Source: Amblyornis subalaris
Taxonomy: Eukaryota; Chordata; Aves; Passeriformes; Ptilonorhynchidae
Assembly: GCA_018881555.1 (NCBI GenBank)
Contig: JACAXG010000034.1
Span: 1,377,327 to 1,441,326, forward strand
DNA length: 64,000 nt
Direction: 5' to 3'
Notes under the pieces: generated by a model
Databases searched by the model: none
What the model was told of the DNA's origin: nothing
What the model saw: only the letters and a program-made list of their open reading frames with translations
In this document: one piece after another, positions 28,843 to 42,879 of the stretch
Layout: each line of letters opens with the position of its first letter
How positions within the stretch are numbered: position 1 is the first letter of the stretch
Position numbers and translations under genes: made by a program

Positions 28843-31800
28843 GCAGTGACTCACTGGTTGTTAGATAACTGCAGTTCTCACTAAACTGAAAATAAAAAAA
28901 AATCGAGATCCATTCTCACAGAGGTCCTCCATTTGTGATAAATACTGGCTGCTACGCTTCTAAGAAGGCTATAATTATCTAAAATATAATTCATTATGTC
29001 AAGTCTCCAATGCACACTATATTATCAACATGAGTAAAAAAAATCGTTTCTAGATCATGACTATTTCAAAAAGACTATTTCNTGAAGTAAAGCAGGGAAA
29101 CATTATGACTCATGCCTATCAATTTTCTATTCCCTATATTCATTTTTACCCAAAAAAAAAAAAAAGAAAAGAAAAAATTCAATGTCCTGCCAATAAGTTG
29201 AAATTGTTAGCATGTTTTATACACATTAAAATCATGTTTCAAGTAGGTTAATAATACCCCACCAGCCTCANAAGCAGTGAAGAACACAACCTTCATTTGC
29301 CCTGACTGTGATACAGGAAAAGGCTTGCTCCTGCTGAGACTATGAGGGGGCTGAAACTTTCCTTTCTCTAATAAGGTCACCAAGAAACACAGATATTTGG
29401 GGCATAAACCTGCATTCAGTTGAATACTGTCAAATAAGGAAAATCTGTGTACCTCACATGTATCTTGTCCAACACTGGTGCACTGACTTAAGATCAGACC
29501 TAGTATCTGTCTCCTACTCCAGTCTTTGCAAGAAGACTATCCCTAACACTGTTATTATTAAAATTATATAAATATTTTCCATGGTCATAAACAATTTTTC
29601 CAGCAAGATTTTTCCCAGTTTTCCCCCATTTTCAGATATAATCCCCTCTGCTAAATTTTACAGACAGTTTTGCAGAATTGAGGCAAACATGGTTAAACCT
29701 AAGATCCCACAGCAGTATAATAAATATTCATCAGTACTACATTTGCCTTTATGTACTTCCCAAGCTTCAAAATAACTAAATGACACAAATTTGTTACAGT
29801 GGTAACAGCAACACAATTATGGTTAGTGGCCTGTCGCTGCTACCATCCAAACTTCAGCTTACAATAATATAAAACTCTTGACAGGCCATTCATGGATCAA
29901 ACTTAAAATATAAGGAAAAAAGAGAAATGGTTTTAACAACTGAGAGTTTATGGAACTGCCAGATGACAAGCTAGTATATGGAAGAGAAAATTAAATGTAC
30001 AGTCAGGAAAAAAAAAACAAAGACCATGCACACTGCAGATGGGTTTTATACATATGCACAATATTTACCTTGACACTTTTAAAAATCAGTGATTCTCCTA
30101 AAGGAATGGCAAGAAATTAAGATCTTGAAGGAATGTTCTCCTCCACGTCAGCGGCCCAAACTGAGCTCAGGAGAAACAGAAGCTCATCCCATAGAGATGA
30201 AAGGAATGATTTCTGCCCAGCTGGGCAGAGGCAGCAACTGGTGCAGGAGGTGAACATCAGGGGGGAGGTTCATGGGGGGAACACAGGCACAAATCCTCCT
30301 TGAAGGCAACAGCCACCTAATAGAGAAGCTTTCACTNCCAGATCCATCACTAGATATTACACCAGAAGCAAGGGGTAAAAATCACAATTTGGTGTTCATC
30401 ATGGTCTAGGCTCAACATATGGACCGGGAAAAGAGAAGGAAGGACTGGAGCGAAGGAGCAGAAAACAGAGATTTCCTCCAGTGGGTGGACAAGAGCAGTC
30501 TAGTCAGGCTCCTGCTCTAGCCTGCCCGACAGGAGTTTCTCTCTCTTCATCAGCTCTTTCAAAGCCAAAACAGGCGAGCAACAAGCCCAGCCACAGCCAC
30601 CTTCCCAAGGTGACAGCCAGCCCTCCCCGGCATCTCCACCAGGATGAATCTGGCTTGCCCTGGGGACTCGGGGCCCTAATCCCCTTCAGGGATTATCTCC
30701 GAAACAAGGGTCCCCACTCAAGGAAGAGGTGCTCTCCCATCTTCTCACAAGGCATTGTATATCAGAGTGCTACAGCTGGGGCTTTGGATACTAAAACATA
30801 ATTTTTAAAAGAAATACATTCCATAGCTCCATGTGCTAGCATCCAATGAACTGCTAACACAAATAATTAAAACTAATATATGGTTGTAAAAATAAATGAA
30901 TAAAGTATATTTCATTATGCAGTATCCTTGATTTTTATGGTGTTTGATTACTCTCTAATTTGCAAAATGTGGTAATCTGCAGTATGCATCCCAGTCATTA
31001 GTGAAATCATTCTGTACTTTAGTCAACAGGCTGATGATCTGACATGTCCCAACATCAGCCCTGTGCAGAAGGGCAAAGTGAATCAAAGGCCCTGATTCTT
31101 GTTTTTGTAAAAGCCAGTTTACAACACTCAGGCAATGAAGAGTAACCATCCAGTTTCTACAGAGAGGTTTATGGTGATATAAATGAATCTAAAAGTAAGT
31201 AAGAATCTGAGCAGACACTTATGCCTTTGGGGGTTTCTTTTCACATATTTTATCTTTTAGCATCTCAGATTAAATTTGGTGGGAACATCTAGGTGACACC
31301 TAGAAGACAAATATAACTCGGCATGGATCAACAGCGTAAGCTCCAACACCCAATTTTGAGAAACATATGTTCTCTTGAACAGATATACGGGTGTTATCGT
31401 TGGCACGGCTATAAATAAATATTAAATCCCCATCAGTCAAAATAAGGAGTACTCTGAGGTTTCACTTTCATCAGATAACAATAACACCTNAGGAAAAACA
31501 TTAAGTCTAAATGATAGCATATTTATTATTTGACAAAAACTATCTTACAAAATATTTTGGTTTAATTCCCAGATGATTTACATAATAGATTATAGCAGCT
31601 GCTATAACAATACGAAAGTTGTTTTTTTTCTGAGTAGTCTTTGAATCCTCTAACACTACAAGTGTTTTTCCAGATCTTATTTTTTGAATTAGCATGCCTT
31701 GAGAAAATACCTACATGTATTTTCCTAGAACCACGCTAGCTATTGATCTCAGCTTGACAAAAGTGGAAGAATTCATAGGTCATTTCAAAGTCACCTGTTG

Positions 31801-33944
31801 AACCAACAGAGAAGAAATATTTCTCCTTCACCAGCCTAGAATCTTTACAGACCAGTGCAAAGGCTTCCCAGGCCACGTCCAGTTGTGGTGCACAGCCAGG
31901 GCAGAGCGTCCTGGCTGCTTATCACAGTATTTCAGCATTTTAATTTGAGCCCTGAAACAACTGGTTCTATTCTGTGTTCCGTCTCAGGCAAAACTCCTGA
32001 AGCAGTGGTGGGCCTTTTGTTTAATTCTAGCCACGTGCAAATTTATTTTGGGATGAGCAAATAATTAAGCTATTAAAAGGTTCCATGGGACATTCCAAAA
32101 GTTGCCGTGAAAAATTATTGTCAGTGCACAGCTGAGATGCTGCTTTATGGAATTAGCTCATAAAGTAGTATCGTGTGTAATTGCATTCGTGTTGTCACTG
32201 TCTCTTTGTAAACCTCCAGAGATTTACAGCACCACACACTGGAGCAAGACCATCTAATATTTATAATGTTTCATTACTTTCATTTACTTGGAACAAAACC
32301 TATAGACTTATAGAAAATCCGACAAGATGTGCCAGAAATAGCAGTGTCCACTTGCAGGATCTATACCAGCACACAGAAAGCAGGCAGACATGATACCACA
32401 GGAATTGCAAGTGACCAAACAGCTGCATGACATTTACTCAAAATACTTTCTGCATTTAACACACTTATTGAGCGGAACTTGAAATAGGGTCATTGTTTAT
32501 TTGGGCTTGGCAGAAAGGAAACTTTGGTTTTTTTACTAGACCTACGGAGTATAAACAGATCCGGATTGTAAAGCCCTTTCATTGTACTTCTGCAGGTAAA
32601 AATAATATTTTAACTAGTGACAGCTTTGGCTGGGAAAAAGTTAAAAGGCTACAGAACTTTTTCTATAGTTTAACTCAAAGTCTCGCTTGGAAGAGAATGG
32701 ACAGATTGCTCCTGCACAGATTCCATACCAGAAGTGAGTTGTTTACAGCTTTTTAAAGCATTCAGGGTTTCATCTTAACTCTTCCTGGTTTATGACCAGA
32801 AAAACTAGGAGCATACAGCTTTCTGATTGCTACTGTCAGCCAGCAGGAAAACACTGAAGCAAGAGTAAAACAATTTCTTTATTATTGGTGGGGTGTTAAA
32901 ATATGTGTCCAATCTTCATAAAGAATATAGCACTGGTGGGAAATTTTGCCAGAATAAGAAAGCAAGAATTTGGCCCTTTCTCTGCAACTACTGACAACAC
33001 TCCACAATTTTATGCTGTTAGGATTTTTAAATTAAATGAGCTATTCTTCAATACACAATAGAACTGAAAAGGAGAGAGTATCTAAGTATGAAGCTAAGTT
33101 TGCAAAGGAGTCTCTAAGTCCTTTACAAATGTGCACTGAGAATCAAAAATTCCAGTGATACTGAGATTTTCTAGATCAGCAAGTCCATATATTTNTTAAG
33201 GGGTGTGTTTTTTAAAATAGCTGTGCTTTTTGCTACAGTCAATAAGTATCATGAGAAGGAGAAATATGATATTAAGCAGGATCTGATCCTAAACTTATGG
33301 CTCCAGTGGGAACCAACTAAACACCATTTATAGCATATCCCAACAGAAACACTCCATTTGCTGTAGCAGTGTTTACTGCATCTGAATTTTCCTAGCGGAA
33401 AACAGCTTTTTCACAGTCAAGTTCCAATATTAGCAGTGAATTAATTATTATGTGATATTTGTAGGACCATGCTAAGGCTGAGGGAGCAGCGGGGGATAGG
33501 GGGTTCCCTCATTGCTGTTACTCTTTGGCAAAGAAGAATATAGATACAATAATCTGAGCAACTTTCAACTTTTGGTCATGTGGCTGAAAAAAAAAGGTTT
33601 ACTGGAAGGGATCTGACCCAGTCTTTTGGATAGTTGCTGTATTCATACAAAAACATGCTTTTGTCTAAAAGAACAATATTTTAAGAAATATCCTGAAAGC
33701 AATCATTGCTTGGATAAGGTGACTTGCGTGTCATTTCTATCAGCTCTGCAGTACCAGTCCAGCTTTCCTATTGGCACTTGCATACAAACACAGACCTTTT
33801 TATGCCAAACATGAATAAATGAATTTCAATCGAGAAGCTTACCTGTAAATAATTTTAATCTGGAATGTTACCTGTAAATAAAGTGCTAGAAACCAAACCA
33901 AAACTGGAAAGAGACGAAAAGTGCCATACCTGTACAGTCATTTA

Positions 33945-34030
33945 TACTGTGCCTGAAGCCTGTTCCAACTCAATAGGAGTCTCCCACTGATTTCGGTGTG
34001 GTTTGGTTCAGTCCCCTATTTCAGCTCTTA
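33945..34030 (+). repeat. Ancient amniote repeat relic
   Basis: CAATAGGAGTCTCCCACTGA, then TTTCGGTGTGGTTTGGTTCA is the decayed form of the repeat part read elsewhere as 'TGGGAGTCTTTCCATTGACTTCAATGGG'. Confidence 0.35.
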
Positions 34031-35529
34031 TGTGTTTCACCAGTTTAATGTAGCCACCCTTCCTGGTAGCCTTTGTCCACTGCTCCTTATAGGAACATTC
34101 AACAATTTGCTGTATGATTAAAAATGTCTGTGGAAGCATGCACCACGGTGTATGTTAACCAAACATACATACAGGGTAGACAACTCCTACAAATANCACA
34201 ACAGAAAACTAATAGAGCATCAAAAATACATTTTTATTTTAGTTTTGAAAAAATATCCCGACTATTTCAAACAAACTAACCAGACAATTATAAATGCTCA
34301 TATTAGGGATATTAATCCCAGTGAAAGTCCTGCTGCAAGCAGTAATAGTAAATAAAAATAAATAACAGAATCTAAATGGATCAAAAAATATGACTGACAC
34401 AAAAATTGCTGTAAGCAAATAACCTGCTTCACTCACCTATGCCAAAGATAATGATTTTCATTTAAACATAGCTACTCACATTAGGTATGTAACTGCCTGT
34501 GTTATAATCCCACTTCCTAAACCAAATATGCCAATAAAGCATAAAGATAAGACAAGGAAAATCCAAACTTGAATAATTAAACATTTATTTTTTATAAATA
34601 GGAAAAAATATCTTGAGTGCTGTGATGCTGGCTTTGTATTTACAAATTCTTGGTTTTTCAATCATACATATTAACAATGTTTCTTGATTCGTACTGCAGA
34701 ACTAGTGGAAATACATTTCTATTCAGCACTTGTGTTATCTAGCAGATGAGTATTTTCAGGGTGTTTCTTAGATGGTAGTTCTTTTAGACATCAAGCACAA
34801 GCTACACTTGCTCTGTTAGGATTTTTTTTTTATGTACAACACTTTAAAACCTACAATTCCTCTGCAAACTACCCTCTGTTACGGTGCTTCCAGCTGACCT
34901 GGGTGTAAACCTTCACCATTCAAAAAAGTCAAAGAAGGGTGAAATTTTAAGTGCAAAAAAATATCTATTTGCATTGCGAGGGAAGAAGGAAGGGGAAGAG
35001 AGGGGAAGGGGGATGTTCTTTCAGAAATATTACACCTAGTCCAACTTTATTTCTAATGCGAGCTGTTTGAGCTTGCTTGGCCTGCAATCTGCAAATGTAT
35101 CCTGTCGGGTTGGCTGTCCGTATTCTTTTCCTATGAACTGTTAGTAAAATCTACTTGAAATAAAATGGAGAAAAAGATATTCCATAACATCTGCATAGGT
35201 TTTTTATCAACTCCTGAGGTGACCATTTTACATTCAGACTGTAAAATGTCCACAGAAAATAGGCCTGAGAAAGAATTCTGAACCTCACAGCATTTGGTTT
35301 ATATTTTTTTGACTAGAAGTGAAGTGTCTGGCACATCATTCATTTCTTCCTGGAAGGTGCAGATTTGAGGACATGTTCAACCCAGCTCTAAGTTTAGACA
35401 GTTTCAGAATAAAAGGGAACTATTCCCAAAGTCCCTGCCCTCTAGGTCTGCCTTTTAGATAATGAAGTTTCTGAAGGCGTTGCTCTACACAAACCGACTA
35501 AAGAGGAAAGGAAAAAAAATAGAAAAAAC

Positions 35530-35542
35530 GGGGGGGGGGGGG
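35530..35542. repeat. G13 homopolymer
   Basis: Thirteen consecutive G. Confidence 0.95.
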
Positions 35543-36344
35543 AGGAATATGACAGAAAAGCACATGTTTTTGCATTTCTTCTGAGTTTATTCAGAATTAT
35601 ATCCATCTGGGTGAAACAGCTAGCTCCCCAGCAAATTAATGGTCTGATGATTCAGGGAAATGTAGAGCTGGGTCCTTAGCNGTAAAATGCATGTAAATGA
35701 AGAAAGGGGTGCACAGAGGTGAATTTAGTTTGGTAGGATATACTTTTTTTGTGGATTAAGGATTAATTTGGAAACAATAGGCTCTTAATAAAATGCCAAC
35801 GTTACAGCAGTTTTATTAAAACACATCTTGGAATAAAGGATCAAATTCTCTCGAACTCAGCTGCAGCCCGCTGAGGAACCTGAGTAGAGGCACCATTTAT
35901 TAGCAGAGGCGACTCATTAGAGAGGGAGAAATTGCTGTCGGCGAGGAACTCGGTCCCGCTTCAGCTGGAAGTTTTGCCTGAGGAGCTCAGGATCGGCCCC
36001 TTGCCGTGCCCCTGCCCCTGCCGCCCGCTGCAGCGCGGGAGCGGCGCTCACCTCTTCCCGCGGGGAAAGGACATCGGTCTGCGCCAGGAGAACGCTCCGT
36101 TGTCTCTAAAACACTGATCCCCTGGCCAGCCAGCCTGAGCAGAGCAGCAGTACCCTCAGATGCTCAACAAATGATCGCCTAAAATACGAAACGCTGACTT
36201 CTTCTCTTTTTCAGTCTTTTTTTTTTTTTTGTCTCTTCTCTTTTTGTGACAGCAACTTCTGGGGATTAATCCCTCTCCAGAGTTTGCCCGTGCCTTGTCA
36301 TGTGAGTAACGTCCTGCACGACTTAACGAGATAAACCCTGACGA

Positions 36345-36825
36345 GCTAATCAGGCCGGGCGGGGGCTGCGCCCTGGCACCGCGTCCCGGGCCCGGCGGCC
36401 CCTCCGCGCCCCCGCCGCCGCCCGCCGCGCATCGCTGACCGCGCCGGCGGAGCGGCTGCTGCGCGCCCTCGGCTCCTCGCCCGCCGCCACCGGCCGGCCC
36501 CGAGGGCAGCGGCGTGGCCGGGCGGAGCCCGCGGGGCGGTGGCGGCGCTGAGCCACCGGGCCCGGCCGCGACCCCGCCGCTCCCGCGCACCCGCGGCCTC
36601 TGCGCGGCTGCGGAGAGGGGACCCGCGCGAGGGAGCCATTAGCAGGCGGCGATCGGCTCGTTTCTCAGCGGCGCGCAGGGGACGAGCCCTGAACTTGGCG
36701 GTGCCCGGCGGCTCCCCGCGCCTCTCCGCCGGGACCGGGCTCCCGCCGCCGCCCTGGGACCCCCGAGCCGCGGGGCAGCCCCTGCCCCGGCTCCTTGCGG
36801 TGGGAGCCGGGCGCCGAGTATCGTT
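36345..36825. promoter_or_regulatory. CpG island 10 kb downstream of ZIC1
   Basis: Extremely GC- and CpG-rich block with sharp edges in otherwise AT-rich DNA. Open frames on both strands lack any recognisable domain. Candidate promoter of an unannotated noncoding RNA, or a Polycomb-marked island of the ZIC domain. Confidence 0.65.
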
Positions 36826-37759
36826 TTACCCGGAGAACTAGAGCGTCTAATTTATCCAGTCCTCATTTGCGACCGGTCTCCTGCTAAATTATGTCAGCCA
36901 AAGGTCAGCCGGACTCAGCGGTTCTCTTCATTTTCTTAATTTTTAAAACAAACAAAAAAAAAAAAAAAAAGGAAGAGGAGGGGGAGTGTGATGGGGGAGG
37001 GCGGGGGAGAGAAACCAGCAAGTTATTCAAATTCAACCTCATCTGAATAATCGTGAATTTGATCCAGCCAGAGCTGCAGACTGTACATTAAAAATAAACG
37101 TCCAGGAGGCATTTACTGAAGTTGATTTATTAAAAAAAAATANAGGTTTTAAAAATGCAACGTCTGTCCAGCCCTTCTCCCAAAGATGAAGTGAGTTTTC
37201 AGGTACTGCACGAACCTTGCAGAGTGGTATCTGTGTGTCTGCAACACTTAAGTTGAATGCTTGAACCCCCCAATCATAATTGTATGTTCACAAAGCACAT
37301 ATGGCAGCTGCATTCTTTGTATAGTTTGTTATGATCTGCTGTGTAATGTAAATATATAAGTTCCGACCGAAAACACAGGCTCGCTTTCCCCATAACAACG
37401 AAAAAAAAAAAAAAAGTTGCTTTGCAAACTTAAAAAGAATGACATTAGTGCCGTGCTACTGTCGGAGCCAGCAGTGATTATTTGGTCTGTTTGCTCCCAT
37501 TCAGAGTTAATACACGACAATAGTTTTACTCTGTGCTGCTTGACGTGAAACCACTGGGGTTGGGCAATTCTGTTCCAAACAAATACAACTTCTACACCCA
37601 TCCCTGGGACAGCTAGNGGAGAGCTGAGCGAGTTTTGCAATGGAGAAAAGCATCACTTACCACGACGGGGATCTAGATCTCGGCAAATGCTGCCAGTAGG
37701 TCTGAGAAGTGAAAAAACTGGAAGGGAAGCGCAAAAAGGAGAAAGTTGGAAAGGGGGAT

Positions 37760-37783
37760 TTGTGTGTGTGTGTGTGCGTGTGT
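37760..37783. repeat. (TG)n microsatellite
   Basis: TG dinucleotides with one CG interruption. Confidence 0.9.
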
Positions 37784-38059
37784 AAAAGCCAGAGGGAAAT
37801 GCGAGCACAGCGCTCCCTGCTCTCCCTGGTCGCCACCAAAACAAAGATCCAGGAGTTAAGGGAGCAAAGCTGTGCCAGATCTACACACACAGCTCCTCAG
37901 GGCCAAACCTCAGCTTCTCACTCACTCCAGCTAGCGACAAGGGTTAATGCTCCGGAGNGACAGGCTAGCCGGCCCCTGACACCATTGGCTAGGAAAAAAA
38001 GCAGATTTAAGGTAAATTTACAGGCGCTTTGCAAGTTGCGAAGGGATAATTTTAAAATT

Positions 38060-38123
38060 AATATAATAGTAACAACAACAATAATATTAATAACAGCAAC
38101 AGCAACAACAACAATAATAATAG
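38060..38123. repeat. AAT/AAC triplet repeat
   Basis: Mixed AAT, AAC and AGC trinucleotides, imperfect. Confidence 0.8.
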
Positions 38124-38689
38124 AGCACATTCTTGTCCAGTTGGCTGAGAAGCGAGGGCACGTCCCCCTCCTCTGTTCCCGCAGCGAGCGCTGCACGGTC
38201 CCGTCCCGCGCCCTGCGCCTGCCCCAGCCCACCGGGAGGACCTGGTTATCTCTGGAAGCACAACAGAGGGACGAACTCGGAGGGGAAAAGGCTGGGGGGA
38301 GGGAGGCAGCGACGCAGCCCTGAGCACTAAATGCAAAGGTTCAGTCTCACACTTAGAGATCAACAGTTTTCTTGAGAGCTAAATGATGCCAGCGGATTCC
38401 CACGCGAAGGCGTGGGCATGTGACTCAGGTGTGTGCCCAGGTGCCACTCTCCCCCTGAACGGCATTCGCGCCCCTGCAATTACCGGGGACCTTTGCGTCG
38501 GCTAAAGAGGAATATGGAAGAAAGAAAAGAGCCTGGATGGAAAGGAGGGAGAATATATGTATGAATACACATCTGTTTAAATGTTGAAGCAAATGGTGAC
38601 CAGAGTGTGTGCCAAAGCCAAGCTTCCACTTGGGGAACCGAGGTCAGGATCTGCCCTTTCTGAAATGAACAGGCGACATGATGGACATC

Positions 38690-39120
38690 GGCTTTATTGT
38701 CGCCCCTTGTAGTCGGCTGGGGCGTGCAGGGAGCCTCAGCCATGCGGGGAGGGGGACACAGGCACTCCAGGTGTTGGTCGGAGCGGCTTCCACAACCCAG
38801 CCCAGGCGCATACGCCGGTAGCCGCGCGTCCGCCTGCAGCGCCGGACAAGGAGGGGAGAGGGGGCGATGGAGAGAGGTGGGCTATGGCGGAGGGGGAGAG
38901 GGAGAGAGAGGGTACGGAGAGGGAATTGTCGCTGGGCGATTTCCAGCCAGCCTGGCTCCACCCAGAAGGGCCTTTCTGGGAAGTGCGCGGGTGCGGGGCC
39001 GGGCCGTGCGGGCGCGGCCGTGCCCGCCCCGGGCCAAGTGCCCAGGTGTGCCCCGGAGCCCGCGCGGCTTCCGAGGGCTCCTGCCTCCGTCCTGCCCGCT
39101 CCCCACCNGGCTCTGCGGGG
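38690..39120. promoter_or_regulatory. CpG-rich block
   Basis: GC-rich, CpG-containing stretch with a GA-rich part (38860-38930). No coding signature beyond compositional open frames. Confidence 0.5.
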
Positions 39121-39469
39121 AAAGAAAAACCCACCTCATTAGCAAGATACAGAAGCACATTTCTGATACCATGGGATGTTATTTTGCCACCGTACAAAAG
39201 GCTTTAAAATCACTTTGTGCCGCTGAACAATGAGTACTGGGAATTATGACTATTTGTTAAAAAAAACCACCCAAATCTGCAGCCTACAAAGGGAATAAAT
39301 GCCAAAAGCCTTCTTTTCTTCCTCGAATCANTCATGCGATGCCGATATATCAGCAATAAAATATGATGGGCCATACAGTATGACGAGGTTTTCTTAAGAA
39401 GAGCGAGATAGAAAGGAATCCATTACAAGAACCTTTCTCCTCTCCCCAGAGACGGTACTCTTCTGGCGA

Positions 39470-39904
39470 CTGTACCCGTCGCGTTTTGACACATAAGCCC
39501 ACGAAAAGCCACTCGGCCGGCGACCCCCGGCGCTGAGGGCGGCTGTGAGGAGAGGGCCGGGGGCTGGCTAAAGAGCCCGTTAAAGGAGGGAGGTCGCGTT
39601 CGCCCAGCGTGCCGGGGAAGGCTGAAAGCGCCTGCCCGGGCGCATCGCTGAGCGGCAGGGGCGCGGCGGGGCAGCCCCGGACGGGACGGGCCGGGCCGGC
39701 CGGGCCGGGCCGGGGGCTGCGGGCGCGGGGCGGGCGGGCAGCACGTGCGGCGGCGGCGCTGCCGTGCGCGGGCGCGGGGCGGGCGCGGGCGCGGGCACCT
39801 TCCGCGGGCGGCGGGGCCGCGTCATAAATATTCAACAGCACGTGGAGCCGGCCGCGGGCGCGCATGCGCCGCCGGGGCTGCCGCCGGGGCGCACGGCGGG
39901 CGCT
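39470..39904. promoter_or_regulatory. CpG island abutting the CA array
   Basis: Dense GC and CpG. It includes the AT-rich core TCATAAATATTCA (39821-39833) inside the island, then passes directly into the tandem CA-rich array. A promoter is possible but unproven. Confidence 0.55.
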
Positions 39905-40653
39905 CACACACAGACACACAGACACACAGACACACAGACACACACAGACAGACACACAGACACAGACACACACAGACAGAGAGACATAGACACACACAGA
40001 CACACACAGACAGACACACAGACACACACAGACACTCACAAACACAGACAGACACAGATACACACAGGCACACAGACACAGACACACAGACACAGACATA
40101 CACAGACACACACACTCACAGACACAGACACACAGACACAGACACACACAGACAGACACACAGACACACACACAGACATACACACAGACACACACACAGA
40201 CACGCGCAGACAGATACTCGCAGACACACACAGACACGCACACATACAGACACAGCACTCACACACACAGACACAGCACTCACAGACACACGGACACACA
40301 CAGCACTCACACAGACACACAGCATTCAGACACAGACACGTTCACACACTCACAAACAGACACACAGCACACACACCTGACACACACAGCACTCACACAG
40401 CACTCACACAGCACTCGCACACACAGCACTCACACGGACACACAGAGCACTCACACACACACACATACAGACACACACACAGACACACACATACACAGCA
40501 CTCACACATACACACATTGACACACGTACACACACACAGCACTCACACACATACACAGAGCACTCACACACACCACTCGCACACACACAGTACACACACA
40601 CACACAGAGCACTTACACACACACGCACGTACACGCCCCCCACTCGCACACAC
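39905..40653. repeat. CA-rich tandem array (about 750 bases)
   Basis: Built of CACAGA and CACACAGA units in the left half. In the right half there is a CACAGCACTCACA variant that recurs irregularly. It is open in several frames (Thr-His-Arg-Asp or Val-Cys-Leu repeats), but these proteins are only the repeat translated. Confidence 0.95.
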
Positions 40654-41819
40654 GAGCTACCGCCATGCACAACAGCTATTTCTAGGAACCATCCCCAGGT
40701 GGTCAGTCCTGAACCTCCCCACTGCCCCCGGCCCCCCGAAAGGGGCAATATCAAGCACATGGCCCGGCGGGAGGAAGCTTGCTGATGTGGGGGTATTTTC
40801 CTGGCTTTATTTTTTCTTCACTCTTTGGTCATATTTCTTCACGAGATTTTTGGAAGTGAATAGGATCCAAAAGGATCTTACAGTTCTGACCTGTGCCAAA
40901 ACAAAACTTTTGGGTTTTTTCGCTAAGCAAAGCCGTGCCCATGTCTCGAGGGGCATGTGCGGACACGGGCTTGGGTGTGCCCCACTGATCATGCACCCTG
41001 CCTCGCTGCAGCTACCCCAGACGGCTAATTCTGTGTTTGGGTTCCCAGATGTAAACACATGCACAATCACAGATGCACACATCGAGCATTTTTTTAATAG
41101 CAGTTTCATAGAGGGGTAGTATGATCGTATATATCTAAAAGGTAATTAATTTGATTTATTATACTTGAAAAATCCTGTCTGCAGTACGGGCGTCATCTGG
41201 AAACTTCATGCTATTTTATACTATCGTTCTAAAGCCGAAATAAATGTTACGAATTGATGACAGCTTCCAGCTGCATGATAAAAATAGCCCCTTCGCTTCA
41301 CAGGATCGTGTTTCATGTTATCGAAGATGAACCAAATCTGACCCATAGACGTTCGCAGCAGGGAAAAAAAAAATTGATACAAAATAAAAACCTTGGCCAT
41401 TTTTAATAAACAANGCACCCTAAAACACAGCATCTTTGCAGTGAAATGGGACCCACCTTCATACGTTCAGCAAGTTCAGGAAACCAGACCTACCCCTCAT
41501 ACAAAATACGGATCTCAATTATTAATCTTCCTGGGTGAATTTAGAAATTACACCCGTTTTGTTACAAACGCGATCCATTGTACAGAAATATTTGCATTGA
41601 ATAATAGAGGTTCTGTGAGCCTTCGAAAATATACTTCCGTGTAAACACATGAATATGTGTCTTTCTAGAAACACCGCTCTTTCTTTACGTACAAATGTAG
41701 ATAGACAGAGAGGTATATGTACAGATACGGACATATTTGTAATACAACGAGCAACGCGAACGGTGATTTCGGTGAGCTTGTGTGCATCTGCAGCAGTGAC
41801 CGCCTGTCCCGTGAGTTAT
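40654..41819. other. Unique DNA between array and next CpG island
   Basis: AT-rich from about 40800, with one GC-richer patch (40680-40780). No gene seen. Confidence 0.5.
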
Positions 41820-42560
41820 ATCCACAGCACAGGCAGTGGCCGTGCCCACCACGGGACCCCCGCGCCCGCGGAGCCGCGCGGGACGGAACGGCGGAGCCGC
41901 TCCGCAGGCCGGGCTGCTCGGCCGCGCCGGGCCCCGGCCGGGCCTCTCAGCCTTCCCCGGCCTCTCGCCGGCAGCAAAGCCCCGCTCAGCAGGGAATCGC
42001 CACCTTTTGAGGAAAACGTGTTCACTTCCCGAGGAGACGCCGCGCTGAGCCGCGGGGATCGAGCCCTCATGTCGAGGTGCCCGGCGCGCACGTGTGCGTG
42101 GGGCGGCGGGCGCGTCGCACCCACGGGCGGGCACACCCGTGAGCGGCTTCGCAGACGTGCTGCGGGGGTGAACGGGCTGCGTGTGTGTGCAAACGCGGAT
42201 GTAAACTTTGTAATGGTGATGCGTGGTGTGCCTGTTACCTGTACAGCCTCCTTCGTGGGCGTATCGCTCACGAATTCCTCTCCCTCTGAGCTCCAAAGGC
42301 AACACACACACACCGGTTCTTTCAGCGTCAGGTCACTTGAAATACTCTGCCCTTTCCAGAGGGGATCTCTTTCCCTGTCCTGCCTGCTGGAAGTGGGCTT
42401 TGCAGCGGGNCTCTGGCTCCGCGCCTGCCGCGCCGGGGCTCCTGCGGCCCCGGGCGTGCAGCGGGGCTCCCTGCTCGCCCGGCGCCCCGGCCGGGTCCAC
42501 GGCCCGGCTCGCCGCTCGCTCCCTTCAAAAGTTGCTGCGAGAGAAGCAAGCGCTCTGGAC
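41820..42560. promoter_or_regulatory. CpG island 5 kb downstream of ZIC1
   Basis: Two GC/CpG-dense lobes (41820-42140 and 42400-42540). Frames of 200-345 codons on both strands overlap each other and have no family resemblance. Candidate noncoding-RNA promoter or Polycomb island. Confidence 0.55.
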
Positions 42561-42879
42561 GTAGGAAAACTTACAAAGTCGGAGCCATTTACCAGCGTGG
42601 CCAGAAAAGCAGTAAATAAAAGTGTCGATGCTGCGTGCCCCAGCCGAGAGGCTGCTGCTTCCTCACGGCTAAAACAAGGGCGATAACCTGACGAGGCCAG
42701 CACGGAGCGGGTGTCCCCATTTCAAACAGTGTCTGCAATAAAGAAGCTAACTTTGGCTTATGAATGCCGGACTCGCCTTTTAATAAATTCAAGCGATCAC
42801 TCTCAAGCCATTAAAGCGACCTGAAAGGCGAGTCTTTCGCGGGGGAAGTGGAAGCGCCCGATTATTGTTTTGCGTTTAA

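Larger units (their letters stand above)
26061..35899. other. Gene desert segment
   Basis: AT-rich DNA. Constrained-looking parts at 26450-26900 and 27700-27900. Repeat relics near 27980 and 33945-34030. Palindrome at 28820-28842. GC-richer patch at 30130-30720. G13 homopolymer at 35530-35542. No gene recognised. Confidence 0.5.
36826..38140. other. Unique DNA between CpG islands, constrained-looking
   Basis: No gene seen. It contains AT-rich stretches with TAAT cores (about 37020-37260 and 37440-37600), a TG repeat (37760-37783) and an AAT/AAC repeat (38060-38123). Confidence 0.45.

Noticed and set aside
39905..40653. Regular repeat spacing that might suggest a CRISPR array
   Set aside because: Units are 6-13 bases with no unique spacers, and the locus is vertebrate.
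39745..41119. Open frames of 211 and 451 codons rich in Thr-His-Arg-Asp, and minus-strand Val-Cys-Leu frames of up to 302 codons
   Set aside because: They are the CA-rich tandem array and the flanking CpG island translated; no domain, and several frames are open at once.
41649..42703. 345-codon plus and 295-codon minus frames in the CpG island
   Set aside because: Overlapping frames on both strands with uncalled bases; composition explains them and no domain or splice structure is visible.
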